A DNA stretch of 10,957 nucleotides. Origin: an uncultured Oscillospiraceae bacterium. GTDB lineage: Bacteria > Bacillota > Clostridia > Oscillospirales > Oscillospiraceae. Of the stretch, positions 1 through 6,102 are shown one piece after another. A program made the position numbers and the translations under genes. Below the pieces are notes generated by a model, which did not search any database, was not told the origin of the DNA, and saw only the letters and a program-made list of their open reading frames with translations. The stretch covers positions 1 through 10,957 of the forward strand of contig CAJUQS010000001.1 of assembly GCA_910588365.1 (NCBI GenBank), read 5' to 3'. Within the stretch, counting starts at the first letter, position 1; every line of letters begins with the position of its first letter.

Positions 1-462
1 AATGGTGTCAATGTCCAGGCAGGGATTCTCATGGGAATCAAAGTCGCCCACAATCAGGTCGGGGACAATGCCAAGCCCTTCCCGATGCTTCAGACCGCTG
101 TCACAGCAGATATAGAAATCATCCTCCCCCAGGCTCTTGGCCACCCGGGCCACCTCATACAGGTCGCCGCTCTTCAGCTTCTGCATGTTCTCCCGGTAGC
201 GCTGATTCCAGCTGCCGATGAACTGCTCAACCTCCAGGCCGGCCAGATCACCTATCAGCTGGGCCGCGCGCCCCGGGTCCACTACATCCCTCAGTCCGAT
301 GATGCCGCTGGTGGCGGTTGGAATTTTCAGCACAAGGCCGCCAACCGGCATCCGAAACACATAGTAATCCTGCACCGAACCAGCAACTGTCTCCTGAACG
401 ATTCCGTCGATAACGCCCGCCCCATGCATGGGGTGCGCCACCTTGTCCCCTACGCGAAACAT
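1..462 (-). CDS. CarD-family RNA polymerase-binding regulator continuing in frame into a thiamine pyrophosphokinase domain (partial)
   Basis: The reading frame is open from ATG at 462 to the window edge (154 codons, no stop), so the C-terminus is missing. Residues 1-~105 match CarD, which binds the RNA polymerase beta subunit and promoter DNA. They show the N-terminal RNAP-interaction domain (FRVGDKVAHPMHGAGV at 2-17) and the start of the helical domain with SWNQRYR at 84-90, where W85 corresponds to the conserved promoter-wedging tryptophan of mycobacterial CarD. The final CarD helices are absent. From about residue 113 the sequence reads as thiamine pyrophosphokinase: DFYICCDSGLKH (115-126), then PDLIVGDFDS (134-143), the family's ATP/Mg-binding signature. 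The first beta strand of that enzyme is lacking. The join lies near positions 120-150. A ribosome binding site (AAAGGCGG) sits about 9 bases before the start. Both domain identities are recalled from family motifs. Whether the fusion is genuine, a deletion or an assembly chimera cannot be told here. Confidence 0.85.
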   Translation of the reverse strand, partial: MFRVGDKVAHPMHGAGVIDGIVQETVAGSVQDYYVFRMPVGGLVLKIPTATSGIIGLRDVVDPGRAAQLIGDLAGLEVEQFIGSWNQRYRENMQKLKSGDLYEVARVAKSLGEDDFYICCDSGLKHREGLGIVPDLIVGDFDSHENPCLDIDTI

Positions 463-526
463 ATTCCCACCCGCCTTTCTTCCAAAAAACCATACGCCGC
501 GATGCCGCGGCTCCCTCATACTTTTT

Positions 527-555
527 ATTGTATACCTGTTTCTGGAAGAATTCAA
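527..555 (-). promoter_or_regulatory. Sigma-A promoter of the carD-type gene
   Basis: On the minus strand a TTGAAT box (550-555) is followed after 17 bases by TACAAT (527-532), close to the sigma-A consensus. It lies about 65 bases upstream of the ATG at 462, leaving a short leader with the ribosome binding site. No other candidate in this spacer is as good. Confidence 0.65.
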
Positions 556-664
556 GGGAATTTATAACTTTTTTCCCGATTTTGCATCTGATTACGTGAC
601 AAAACGAGAAAAATATGTAATTTTGCGGGATTTTATTAACAACAGCAAGATTTGAAAATTTTAC
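556..664. other. AT-rich spacer between the carD-type gene and the endonuclease-fold gene
   Basis: This stretch is markedly AT-rich compared with the GC-rich genes on both sides. I see no convincing reading frame and no clean terminator for the upstream minus-strand gene. It has only weak, mismatched TCCCG/CGGGA pairings. It may serve as an upstream promoter element for the gene ending at the left edge, which is inference. Confidence 0.4.
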
Positions 665-1768
665 CTATTTCAGCACAAAATCCATATAAACCGGGTTGTG
701 GTCGCTCCAGCGGAAGCCGGTGTCCCAGACCTTGGCCCCCACCACCTCCACATTGGCAGAGACCACAAATCCGTCCACCGTCACCACGTAGTTGTCCGGC
801 CCGTAGGGCCGGTCCGCGTTGCGGCAGGAGGGCACGGGGGCCTCCCCGTCAAAGGGCGCGGCGATGGACAGACCCTCCGGCACCAGCTGGGCCGGTATCG
901 GCTGGGCCCAGGTGTATTCCGGGCCGGAGACGCCGAAAATCTCGTCAGAGTTCCCCAGCAGGTCCTTGTTGAAATCCCCGCCGGCAATCGCGTAGTTGCC
1001 CCGCTCATACTCTGCCAGCATGTCGGCAAACAGCATCTTCAGCTGTTCCTCGGCGATGGTCCCGTCAGAGGTGTAGGCGGACAGATGGAGGTTGTAGAGC
1101 ACCAGCTCCTTCTCCCCCTCCCACTCCGCCAGGGGAATCCGCTGGACAGAGTAGCACCGGTCACAGTCCACCAGCTTCATGACCCCGTCCTCAATGGGCA
1201 GCTGGCGGCGGACGGCGGAGTCGATGCAGTGGCGGGAGAGGACCGCCTGCCCCGCCCGGTTGGCCCCGTGGGGCTCCAGCAGGGGCCAGAAGAGGTAGGG
1301 GCTGTCGTAATTCTGGGCAAAGGTGAAAAAGAGGTCGGGATATTTCGCCTCCCAGGCCTCCCGCACCAGCGCCAGCTCGTCGATATGGTGGCTGCGGGTG
1401 CCGTCCACGTCCACCTCCTGGAGCAGGAGGAAGTCGGGTTCCAGTCCCAGGGCGGCCTCCATAGCGCCGCCCACGTTCTCCCGGACGGCCTCCGGGGACC
1501 GGGCGCGGCTCTCCCTGCCGCCGTCCATGAAGAAGCTGTAGCTGTCGCTGTAGGCCCCGAAGCCGATGTTGTAGGAGACAACGCGGCAGGGTCTCCCCCG
1601 CTCCACACCGGCGGTAATACAGTCCGCGTCGGGCCAGCCCACCTCCAGCACCTGGTTGTCCTCTACCCGGTAGTAGGCCAAAAACACATAGGCCGCATAG
1701 CCCGCCACCGCCAGCACTACAACCAGCAGCAGGCACAAAAGGATTTTCAGCGGTTTTCTCCTCTTCAT
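665..1768 (-). CDS. Membrane-anchored endonuclease/exonuclease/phosphatase family protein
   Basis: This 367-residue protein has a basic N-terminus and one hydrophobic segment (about residues 8-31), so it is probably anchored in the membrane with the enzyme domain outside. The domain carries the DNase I/EEP superfamily metal and catalytic landmarks in order: SYNIGFG (N67), LLLQEVD (E118), NLHLS (H228), GGDFN (D265, N267), VDGF (D332) and SDHNPV (D356, H357). The superfamily includes nucleases, sphingomyelinases and inositol phosphatases acting on phosphodiester or phosphomonoester bonds; the substrate here cannot be assigned. The start is supported by a GGGAGGG ribosome binding site. It is followed by about 200 bases of AT-rich spacer before the next minus-strand gene, and its own promoter was not recognised. 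It is divergent from the palindrome-controlled unit at 1821. Confidence 0.85.
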   Translation of the reverse strand: MKRRKPLKILLCLLLVVVLAVAGYAAYVFLAYYRVEDNQVLEVGWPDADCITAGVERGRPCRVVSYNIGFGAYSDSYSFFMDGGRESRARSPEAVRENVGGAMEAALGLEPDFLLLQEVDVDGTRSHHIDELALVREAWEAKYPDLFFTFAQNYDSPYLFWPLLEPHGANRAGQAVLSRHCIDSAVRRQLPIEDGVMKLVDCDRCYSVQRIPLAEWEGEKELVLYNLHLSAYTSDGTIAEEQLKMLFADMLAEYERGNYAIAGGDFNKDLLGNSDEIFGVSGPEYTWAQPIPAQLVPEGLSIAAPFDGEAPVPSCRNADRPYGPDNYVVTVDGFVVSANVEVVGAKVWDTGFRWSDHNPVYMDFVLK

Positions 1769-1820
1769 GGAAAAACCCTCCCACTCTTTTCATTTTGCCT
1801 GGAAATTGCATTGGCTGCCC

Positions 1821-1849
1821 TTGACATCGCCCAGATTGTGTGGTATATT
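1821..1849 (+). promoter_or_regulatory. Consensus sigma-A promoter of the membrane protein/XRE unit
   Basis: TTGACA at 1821-1826 is a perfect -35 box. After 17 bases comes TATATT at 1844-1849, with one mismatch to the -10 consensus. Transcription would start near 1856, about 36 bases before the ATG at 1892. This is among the strongest promoters in the window and its -10 box lies inside an inverted repeat, so it is likely repressed. Confidence 0.8.
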
Positions 1850-1878
1850 TCTAACATCGCATGCGAAATATACCACAC
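1838..1878. promoter_or_regulatory. Perfect 14-bp inverted repeat overlapping the promoter (candidate operator)
   Basis: GTGTGGTATATTTC (1838-1851) and its exact reverse complement GAAATATACCACAC (1865-1878) flank a 13-base spacer. The left arm contains the whole -10 box and the right arm lies in the 5' leader, so a protein bound here would block RNA polymerase. The XRE-type protein encoded 360 bases downstream in the same unit is the obvious candidate ligand, giving autoregulation (inference). The arms could also pair as an RNA hairpin, but the left arm lies mostly before the expected transcription start, so a DNA operator fits better. Confidence 0.65.
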
Positions 1879-1891
1879 ACGGAGGCTTGTC

Positions 1892-2248
1892 ATGAAACGA
1901 AGATACGGTTTTCTGGGGTTCATATCCCTGATTGGTCTGTTAGGACTCATCGAAAAAAACGCAGATTTTTACCCTTTTCTCGCCTTCATCCTGTTCTTTC
2001 AATACCTGTTTGTCCAACCGGACGAGATGTTTGTCGAAAACATGCGCAAGGCGGCGGCCTGGGCCTTCTACGCCAACCTGACGGCGGCCACCATCGTCAC
2101 GATCTGCCATGCCACGCTCCGGGACGGGACGCTCCACAGCGCCCTGGCAGCGGGTATGGGCGTGGGCTTTGGCCTGGCGCTGATGATTTTCGCTTTCGCC
2201 ACAGTCTGGTTTGACTGGCGGGACCGCAGGGGGCTGGTCAATGATTAA
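1892..2248 (+). CDS. Small multi-pass membrane protein, DUF3796-like
   Basis: The protein has 118 residues. Its N-terminus, MKRRYGFLGFISLIGLLGL, then a phenylalanine-rich second segment, a PDEMFVENMRKAAAWAFY stretch (residues 43-60) and two further hydrophobic segments (about 57-73 and 83-106) resemble the DUF3796 family of small clostridial and bacillar membrane proteins. That family assignment is from memory and its function is unknown. Translation starts at 1892, six bases after a GGAGG ribosome binding site; the same frame stays open far upstream only as antisense of the neighbouring gene. The gene overlaps the XRE regulator downstream by 8 bases, so the two are co-transcribed and probably translationally coupled. 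Small membrane proteins paired with a short HTH regulator are a common arrangement in Firmicutes. A role in sensing or in modulating the regulator is possible but unproven. Confidence 0.75.
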   Translation: MKRRYGFLGFISLIGLLGLIEKNADFYPFLAFILFFQYLFVQPDEMFVENMRKAAAWAFYANLTAATIVTICHATLRDGTLHSALAAGMGVGFGLALMIFAFATVWFDWRDRRGLVND

Positions 2249-2438
2249 AAACAGAATCAAGGAGTACCGGGCCAGATACAATATGAAACAGGAGGAGCTG
2301 GCGGCAAAAACCGGCGTGCGCCGGGAGACCATCGGTAATCTGGAGAAGGGGCGGTACAACCCCTCCCTGGTGCTGGCCTGGAACATTGCAAAGGTCTTCG
2401 GCGTCTCCATTGAGGAAGTCTTTACGGTCGAGGAATAG
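2241..2438 (+). CDS. XRE-family helix-turn-helix transcriptional regulator (short, HTH only)
   Basis: The protein is 65 residues long and almost entirely a Cro/CI-type HTH domain: IKEYRARYNMKQEELAAKTG, then VRRETIGNLEKGRYNPS with the recognition helix, then LAWNIAKVFGVSIEEVF. There is no sensor or oligomerisation domain. The ATG at 2241 is chosen over an in-frame ATG at 2211 because it gives the canonical start of this family and has AGGGGG about 8 bases upstream. It overlaps the stop of the membrane protein gene by 8 bases. It is probably a dimeric repressor of its own operon through the inverted repeat at 1838-1878; that link is inferred from position only. Confidence 0.85.
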   Translation: MIKNRIKEYRARYNMKQEELAAKTGVRRETIGNLEKGRYNPSLVLAWNIAKVFGVSIEEVFTVEE

Positions 2439-2463
2439 GGCCCGGTACAATGCTGGTAATGCA

Positions 2464-2526
2464 GGGGGATGGCGGACGCCATCCCCCAAAAGGTTTCTTC
2501 TGATTCTTTTTTACAAAGAAAAGAAT
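2464..2526. terminator. Convergent hairpin terminator region
   Basis: GGGGGATGGC (2464-2473) and GCCATCCCCC (2478-2487) form a perfect 10-bp stem with a 4-base loop. On the plus strand a T-rich stretch follows, ending in TTTTTT at 2507-2512 inside a second AT-only hairpin (ATTCTTTT 2503-2510 with AAAAGAAT 2519-2526). The element sits between the convergent XRE and U32 genes and could end transcription from both. The U-tract does not abut the stem, so efficiency is uncertain. Confidence 0.55.
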
Positions 2527-2534
2527 GAATAACC

Positions 2535-3764
2535 CTATGACTTGGCCGACAGATCCCTGGCAATCCGCAGGATGCTGAGAGCGGGTACGGACCTGGGCAG
2601 CCGCATTTTGAAGATCATCTGCGGATTTTTCGGCTCCGTCAGGGGCTCCCCATCCTCGCCCTCCATCACCGGCGCACGGAAGGAAATGGGCTTCACGTCC
2701 GGGCCCACCACCTCGACAGCGTCTCCGGCAGAGAACTTGTTGCGCAGGGTCAAGGTGGAGAGGCCGTTCTCATCGCAGTCCAGCACCAGTGCCACCACCT
2801 GCCACTGGCGGATGTACCGGGCGTTTTCCGTGTACTGCCCCGGCGGGCCGTAGTAGAACCCAGTGGCATAGTGCCGGTGGCTGACCCGCTCCACCTCATC
2901 CCGCCACACCGGGTCCACGGGCCGTCCCGCCCACACGTCGTCGATGACGTGGCGGTAGGCCCCCGTCACAATGGCGGCATAGTAGGCGCTCTTGGCGCGG
3001 CCCTCGATCTTCAGGCTGTCCAGCCCAGCGTCCAGCAGATCGTCCACATGGTCAATCATGCACATGTCCCGGGAGTTCATGATATAGGTCCCCTTCCCGT
3101 CCTCAAACACGGGAAAATACTCCCCGGGCCGCTTCTCCTCCATGAGGTAGTACTGGTAGCGGCAGGGCTGGGCGCAGGCGCCCCGGTTGCTGTCCCGGCC
3201 GGTCATGTAGTTCGAGAGCAGGCAGCGCCCGCTGTAGCTCACACACATGGCGCCATGGACAAACGCCTCCAGCTCCAGATCCGCCGGCGTCCGGGCGCGG
3301 ATCTCTCGGATCTCCTCCAGGCTCAGCTCCCGGGCCAGAATGACCCGCTTTGCCCCCAGATCGTACCACGCGCGGGCTGAGACGTAGTTTGCGACGCTGG
3401 CCTGGGTGGAGATGTGGCGCTCGCAGCGGGGGGCGTACCGCCCCGCCAGGGTGAACGCCCCCAGATCCGCCACAATCAGCGCGTCCACCCCCGCGCCGTC
3501 CAGAAGCTCCAGCCATTCCGGCAGGCGCTCAATCTCCCCGTTGCGGGGCATGGTGTTTACTGTCACGTGGACCCGGACGCCGAGCCCGTGGGCGAAGCGC
3601 ACCGCCTCCGGCAGGGACTGGCCGGAGAAATTCCCCGCAAAGGAGCGCATCCCGAAGCTCTCCCCGGCCAGATACACCGCGTCCGCGCCGTAGAGCACCG
3701 CCATCTTCAGCCGCTCCATGTCCCCAGCCGGGGCCAGGAGCTCAGGCTTTCTTCTCTCTCCCAT
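2535..3764 (-). CDS. U32-family protein, TrhP-like tRNA wobble-uridine hydroxylation factor
   Basis: The 409-residue protein starts with ELLAPAGDMERLKMAVLYGA and contains the U32 signature EAFVHGAMCVSYSGRCLLS (166-184), followed by GACAQPCRYQY. C174, C181, C197 and C201 are the conserved cysteines thought to hold an Fe-S cluster. Although annotated as peptidases, characterised members with this layout (E. coli TrhP/YegQ, B. subtilis YrrN/YrrO) are needed for 5-hydroxyuridine at tRNA position 34, and RlhA hydroxylates 23S rRNA. The length and the C-terminal beta-barrel segment (LTLRNKFSAGDAVEVVGP) fit the YrrO-like branch. Its ATG lies 5 bases after the mltG stop with only a weak ribosome binding site, which suggests translational coupling. 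In B. subtilis the same neighbourhood is mltG-trmR-yrrN-yrrO; here the methyltransferase gene is missing from between the two. Confidence 0.85.
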   Translation of the reverse strand: MGERRKPELLAPAGDMERLKMAVLYGADAVYLAGESFGMRSFAGNFSGQSLPEAVRFAHGLGVRVHVTVNTMPRNGEIERLPEWLELLDGAGVDALIVADLGAFTLAGRYAPRCERHISTQASVANYVSARAWYDLGAKRVILARELSLEEIREIRARTPADLELEAFVHGAMCVSYSGRCLLSNYMTGRDSNRGACAQPCRYQYYLMEEKRPGEYFPVFEDGKGTYIMNSRDMCMIDHVDDLLDAGLDSLKIEGRAKSAYYAAIVTGAYRHVIDDVWAGRPVDPVWRDEVERVSHRHYATGFYYGPPGQYTENARYIRQWQVVALVLDCDENGLSTLTLRNKFSAGDAVEVVGPDVKPISFRAPVMEGEDGEPLTEPKNPQMIFKMRLPRSVPALSILRIARDLSAKS

Positions 3765-3769
3765 GCCCG

Positions 3770-5020
3770 TCAGTTCCCCGCGGCCTGGGCCTCGGCCACG
3801 GCGGCGTTGTGCTGGGCCAGCGTCTCGCTGAACACGTGCTGCTTGCCCTCGCCGTCCAGGACGTAGAAATAGTAGTTGGTGTCCGCCGGATTCAGCGCTG
3901 CCTGGATGGAGGCGATGCCCGGGTTCGCGATGGGCGTGGGGGGCAGGCCCGTGTGCTGGTAGAGGTTGTAGGGGCTGTCCAGGGAGGTATAGTCCTCCTG
4001 GGTGATAGCCCGGCCCGCAGCATACACCAAGGCCGCGTCAACCTGGAGCAGGTAGTTGGTCTCACCGGCGTTCTCCAGCCGGTTGTAGATGACGGAGGCA
4101 ATCTTGTCCCGGTCGCCGCCGTCGGTTTCCCGCTCCACCAGGGAGGCGACGGTGATAATGTCCTTGAAGCTGTATGCGCTCTCCCCGAAGAGGTCCGTCA
4201 GATCCTCGTTGTTGTAGACCTTGTTCTGGAAGTTGGAGAGCATGGAGTTGAAGGCCAGCTCCGGCCGGCCGCCTACATAGAAGTTGTAGGTGTCCGGGAA
4301 CAGGTACCCCTCCAGACGGCTGACATTCCCCAGGTTCTCGTTGTCCACAAAGGCGGCGTACTCCTCAAAGACATAGTTCTGCGCCGTCTCGGTCAGATCC
4401 TCCTCAGAGGCCACCCCGTTCTCCGCCAGCAGCTTGATGATCTGGGAGACGGTGTAGCCCTCGGGAATCGACACGTCCACGGTGACGGCGGAGCCGCCCC
4501 GGGAGCGCATCCCCCGGACCAGCGCCATATAGTCCATATCCGTGTTCAGTGCGAAGGTGCCTTGGGTAATTTTGGTGTCCGCGTGGTAGAACCGGCAGAA
4601 CAGGCGGAAGAACCAGTCGTACTCAATGAGCCCCGCCTTCTTCAGCGCCTTGGACACCGCCGTCATGTCGTAGTGGGTGACCTCCTTCTTCTCCCCGGTC
4701 TCCTGCTCCTCCATCGCCACCTCGGAGACCCACTCCTCGGGGACCTCGAAGTCCACCTCCCGGTAAGTCTTGTTCAAAGCGGCGAAGTCGTTGGCCAGCA
4801 TCCAGCCCACCCCCGCGCAGATGGCGGAGGTGGCGGCCACGATTGCCACCCACAGGATGAAGCCCAAAAACGGGTTGGTCCGCTTTTTCTTCTTATTTTT
4901 CTTTTTGGCCGGGGCCGGGTGGAAGGGGTCCTGCTGCCGGGACGAGCCGTCTGGCTGCATCTGGCGCTGAACCTCCCGGCCGTCCCAGCTGGTCGTGTGG
5001 TACCGGTCCTCATTGTACAT
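3770..5020 (-). CDS. mltG: Endolytic murein transglycosylase MltG
   Basis: MltG cleaves nascent peptidoglycan strands at the outer face of the membrane and helps set glycan chain length. The 416-residue protein has a long hydrophilic, lysine-rich cytoplasmic N-terminus (KKKNKKKK at 40-47), one membrane segment (about 53-75), a linker and the YceG domain. Family landmarks are EGYLFPDTY (237-245), ASLVERET (292-299) with E296 matching the catalytic glutamate of E. coli MltG, LQVDAALVYA, and SPYNLYQHTGLPPTPIANPG (349-368). The start at 5020 is well placed after AAAGGAGGAG. It is the first gene of a two-gene unit with the U32 protein. I found no clear sigma-A promoter in the 157-base gap to the divergent cysteine-rich gene. 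The extended charged N-terminus is longer than in E. coli but usual for Firmicutes. Confidence 0.93.
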   Translation of the reverse strand: MYNEDRYHTTSWDGREVQRQMQPDGSSRQQDPFHPAPAKKKNKKKKRTNPFLGFILWVAIVAATSAICAGVGWMLANDFAALNKTYREVDFEVPEEWVSEVAMEEQETGEKKEVTHYDMTAVSKALKKAGLIEYDWFFRLFCRFYHADTKITQGTFALNTDMDYMALVRGMRSRGGSAVTVDVSIPEGYTVSQIIKLLAENGVASEEDLTETAQNYVFEEYAAFVDNENLGNVSRLEGYLFPDTYNFYVGGRPELAFNSMLSNFQNKVYNNEDLTDLFGESAYSFKDIITVASLVERETDGGDRDKIASVIYNRLENAGETNYLLQVDAALVYAAGRAITQEDYTSLDSPYNLYQHTGLPPTPIANPGIASIQAALNPADTNYYFYVLDGEGKQHVFSETLAQHNAAVAEAQAAGN

Positions 5021-5177
5021 GGAGCGTCTCCTCCTTTTGCTCTGACGAAGCCGCGGCCCCTCCCCCGCGGGGAAAAAGAAAAATGGGGCCTGAAGCGGAT
5101 ATTTTTTTCTCGGTCAAGCTGCATTTGGCCCGCTTCCCACATAAGATGTTCCAGACTGATAAGTGAGGTGACACATT

Positions 5178-5366
5178 ATGTGGAACAACGACTCCGGGTT
5201 TATCTGGATCATCCTGATCATCGTTCTCATCTGCTGCTGCGGCTGCGGAAACGGGAATGGGAACAACTGCGGGTGCGGGTGCGGGTGCAGCTGTAACTGC
5301 GGCTGCAACAACAACTGCGGGTGCTGCTGTAACGGCGGCTGCGGCGGCAATAACTGCTGCTGCTGA
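5178..5366 (+). CDS. Small cysteine/glycine/asparagine-rich membrane-anchored protein of unknown function
   Basis: The protein is 62 residues. After MWNNDSG comes a short hydrophobic segment, FIWIILIIVLI (residues 8-18), immediately followed by a tail made almost only of C, G and N. The tail has 19 cysteines, many as CxC, CCC and NNC units. Translation is credible: the frame has a clean ribosome binding site (GAGGTG at 5165-5170, 7 bases before the ATG) and a strict composition bias that no other frame shows, and it ends just before a hairpin. Similar short hydrophobic plus CGC-rich proteins occur unannotated in clostridia, and some sporulation or coat proteins have comparable composition, but I do not recognise the family. 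Metal binding or disulfide cross-linking at the membrane is possible from composition only. It diverges from mltG and converges on tmk. Confidence 0.7.
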   Translation: MWNNDSGFIWIILIIVLICCCGCGNGNGNNCGCGCGCSCNCGCNNNCGCCCNGGCGGNNCCC

Positions 5367-5375
5367 ATCCTACAT

Positions 5376-5414
5376 AGCGGGGACGGGGGCGCCGGGCGCC
5401 CCCCTGTCTCCGCT
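5376..5414. terminator. Long GC-rich hairpin between the convergent cysteine-rich gene and tmk
   Basis: AGCGGGGAC (5376-5384) pairs with GTCTCCGCT (5406-5414), with one G-T wobble. Inside it GGGGGCGC (5385-5392) pairs with GCGCCCCC (5396-5403), leaving a 3-base loop and a 2-base bulge. It fills the 49-base gap between two convergent stop codons. There is no T-tract on either side, so it may act as a barrier or RNA end-protector rather than a classic intrinsic terminator. Confidence 0.5.
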
Positions 5415-5415
5415 C

Positions 5416-6102
5416 TCACAGCGGACAGGCCCTCTCCCCCAGGGAGGCGCGCACCAGATCCCACACCTCCCGGTGGATATCCTCCGGGGTGCGGATGGCG
5501 CCGCCCCGGGAGCAGTCAATCCGCCGCCAGCCCAGCGAGCGGACAATCTCACTGGCGCTCTCCCGGCACCGGCGCAGATAGGCGTCATCCCGCTCGTGGA
5601 TATCCGCCGCCGTGTGGGTTGCCGTCTCCCTGAGGCGGAACATCTGCCCGGAGATCTCCGTGGGCAGGTCCAGGTACACCACCAGATCCGGCTCCGGCAG
5701 GCCCAGGCGGCGGTACTCCAGATCGAACAGCCAGTCCAGAAACGCCTCCCGCTCCCGGTCCGGCAGCTTGGAGGCCTGGTGGACGGCGTTGGAGGTGGTG
5801 TAGCGGTTGGCAAGGATCAACTCCCCGGAGCGGTAGGCCGCCCCCCAGTCCTCCTGATAGGACGCGTAGCGGTCCACGGCGAAAAACACCGAGGAGGCGA
5901 AGGCGTTCACGTCCTCCGGCCGGCCGCCCAGCTGCCCCTGCAGGTACAGCCGGGCCGGTTCGGCGAAGGGATTGCCGTACCGGGGGAAGTCGATCTCCCG
6001 GAAGGGGATCCCCTCCTCCTCCAGCCGCCGGGCCAGCAGGCGCGCCTGGGTGGCCTTGCCCGCGCCGTCGGTACCCTCGAAGACGACCAGCTTTCCCCTC
6101 AT
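5416..6102 (-). CDS. tmk: Thymidylate kinase (dTMP kinase), clostridial variant
   Basis: This enzyme phosphorylates dTMP to dTDP for DNA synthesis. The 228-residue protein starts KLVVFEGTDGAGKATQARLL, with the P-loop at residues 10-17. It has FAVDRYASY (75-82), the nucleotide-binding ANRYTTSN (98-105), and LVVYLDLPTE (140-149). The residue after the P-loop lysine is alanine rather than serine or threonine, with threonine next. As I recall, GKATQ is typical of the clostridial branch, so it is not a defect. The start at 6102 is preferred over the longer open frame to 6351 because it begins exactly at the family N-terminus and forms an ATGA overlap with the upstream glycosyltransferase stop. It is therefore co-transcribed with and translationally coupled to that gene. 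Confidence 0.93.
   Translation of the reverse strand: MRGKLVVFEGTDGAGKATQARLLARRLEEEGIPFREIDFPRYGNPFAEPARLYLQGQLGGRPEDVNAFASSVFFAVDRYASYQEDWGAAYRSGELILANRYTTSNAVHQASKLPDREREAFLDWLFDLEYRRLGLPEPDLVVYLDLPTEISGQMFRLRETATHTAADIHERDDAYLRRCRESASEIVRSLGWRRIDCSRGGAIRTPEDIHREVWDLVRASLGERACPL

Noticed and set aside
31..567. Plus-strand frame of 178 codons
   Set aside because: It is antisense to the CarD-type gene and crosses that gene's promoter; no motif was recognised.
573..634. Possible terminator of the endonuclease-fold gene (CCCG/CGGG with AT-rich interior)
   Set aside because: Only about four base pairs match cleanly; the interior is a direct rather than inverted repeat.
698..2248. A very long plus-strand open frame (516 codons)
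   Set aside because: Most of it is antisense to the endonuclease-fold gene with no family motif and no ribosome binding site. Only its last 119 codons (from ATG 1892) are a real gene.
5265..5366. TGCGGG/GGCTGC runs considered as a microsatellite without coding function
   Set aside because: The whole stretch stays in one frame with a ribosome binding site and a membrane segment before it, and the repeats are irregular at the codon level (Asn, Ser and Gly codons mixed in), which favours a real protein.
6048..6075. Thymidylate kinase P-loop with alanine after the lysine (GKAT), considered as a damaged active site
   Set aside because: GKATQ is, as I recall, usual in clostridial thymidylate kinases and the rest of the enzyme is intact.
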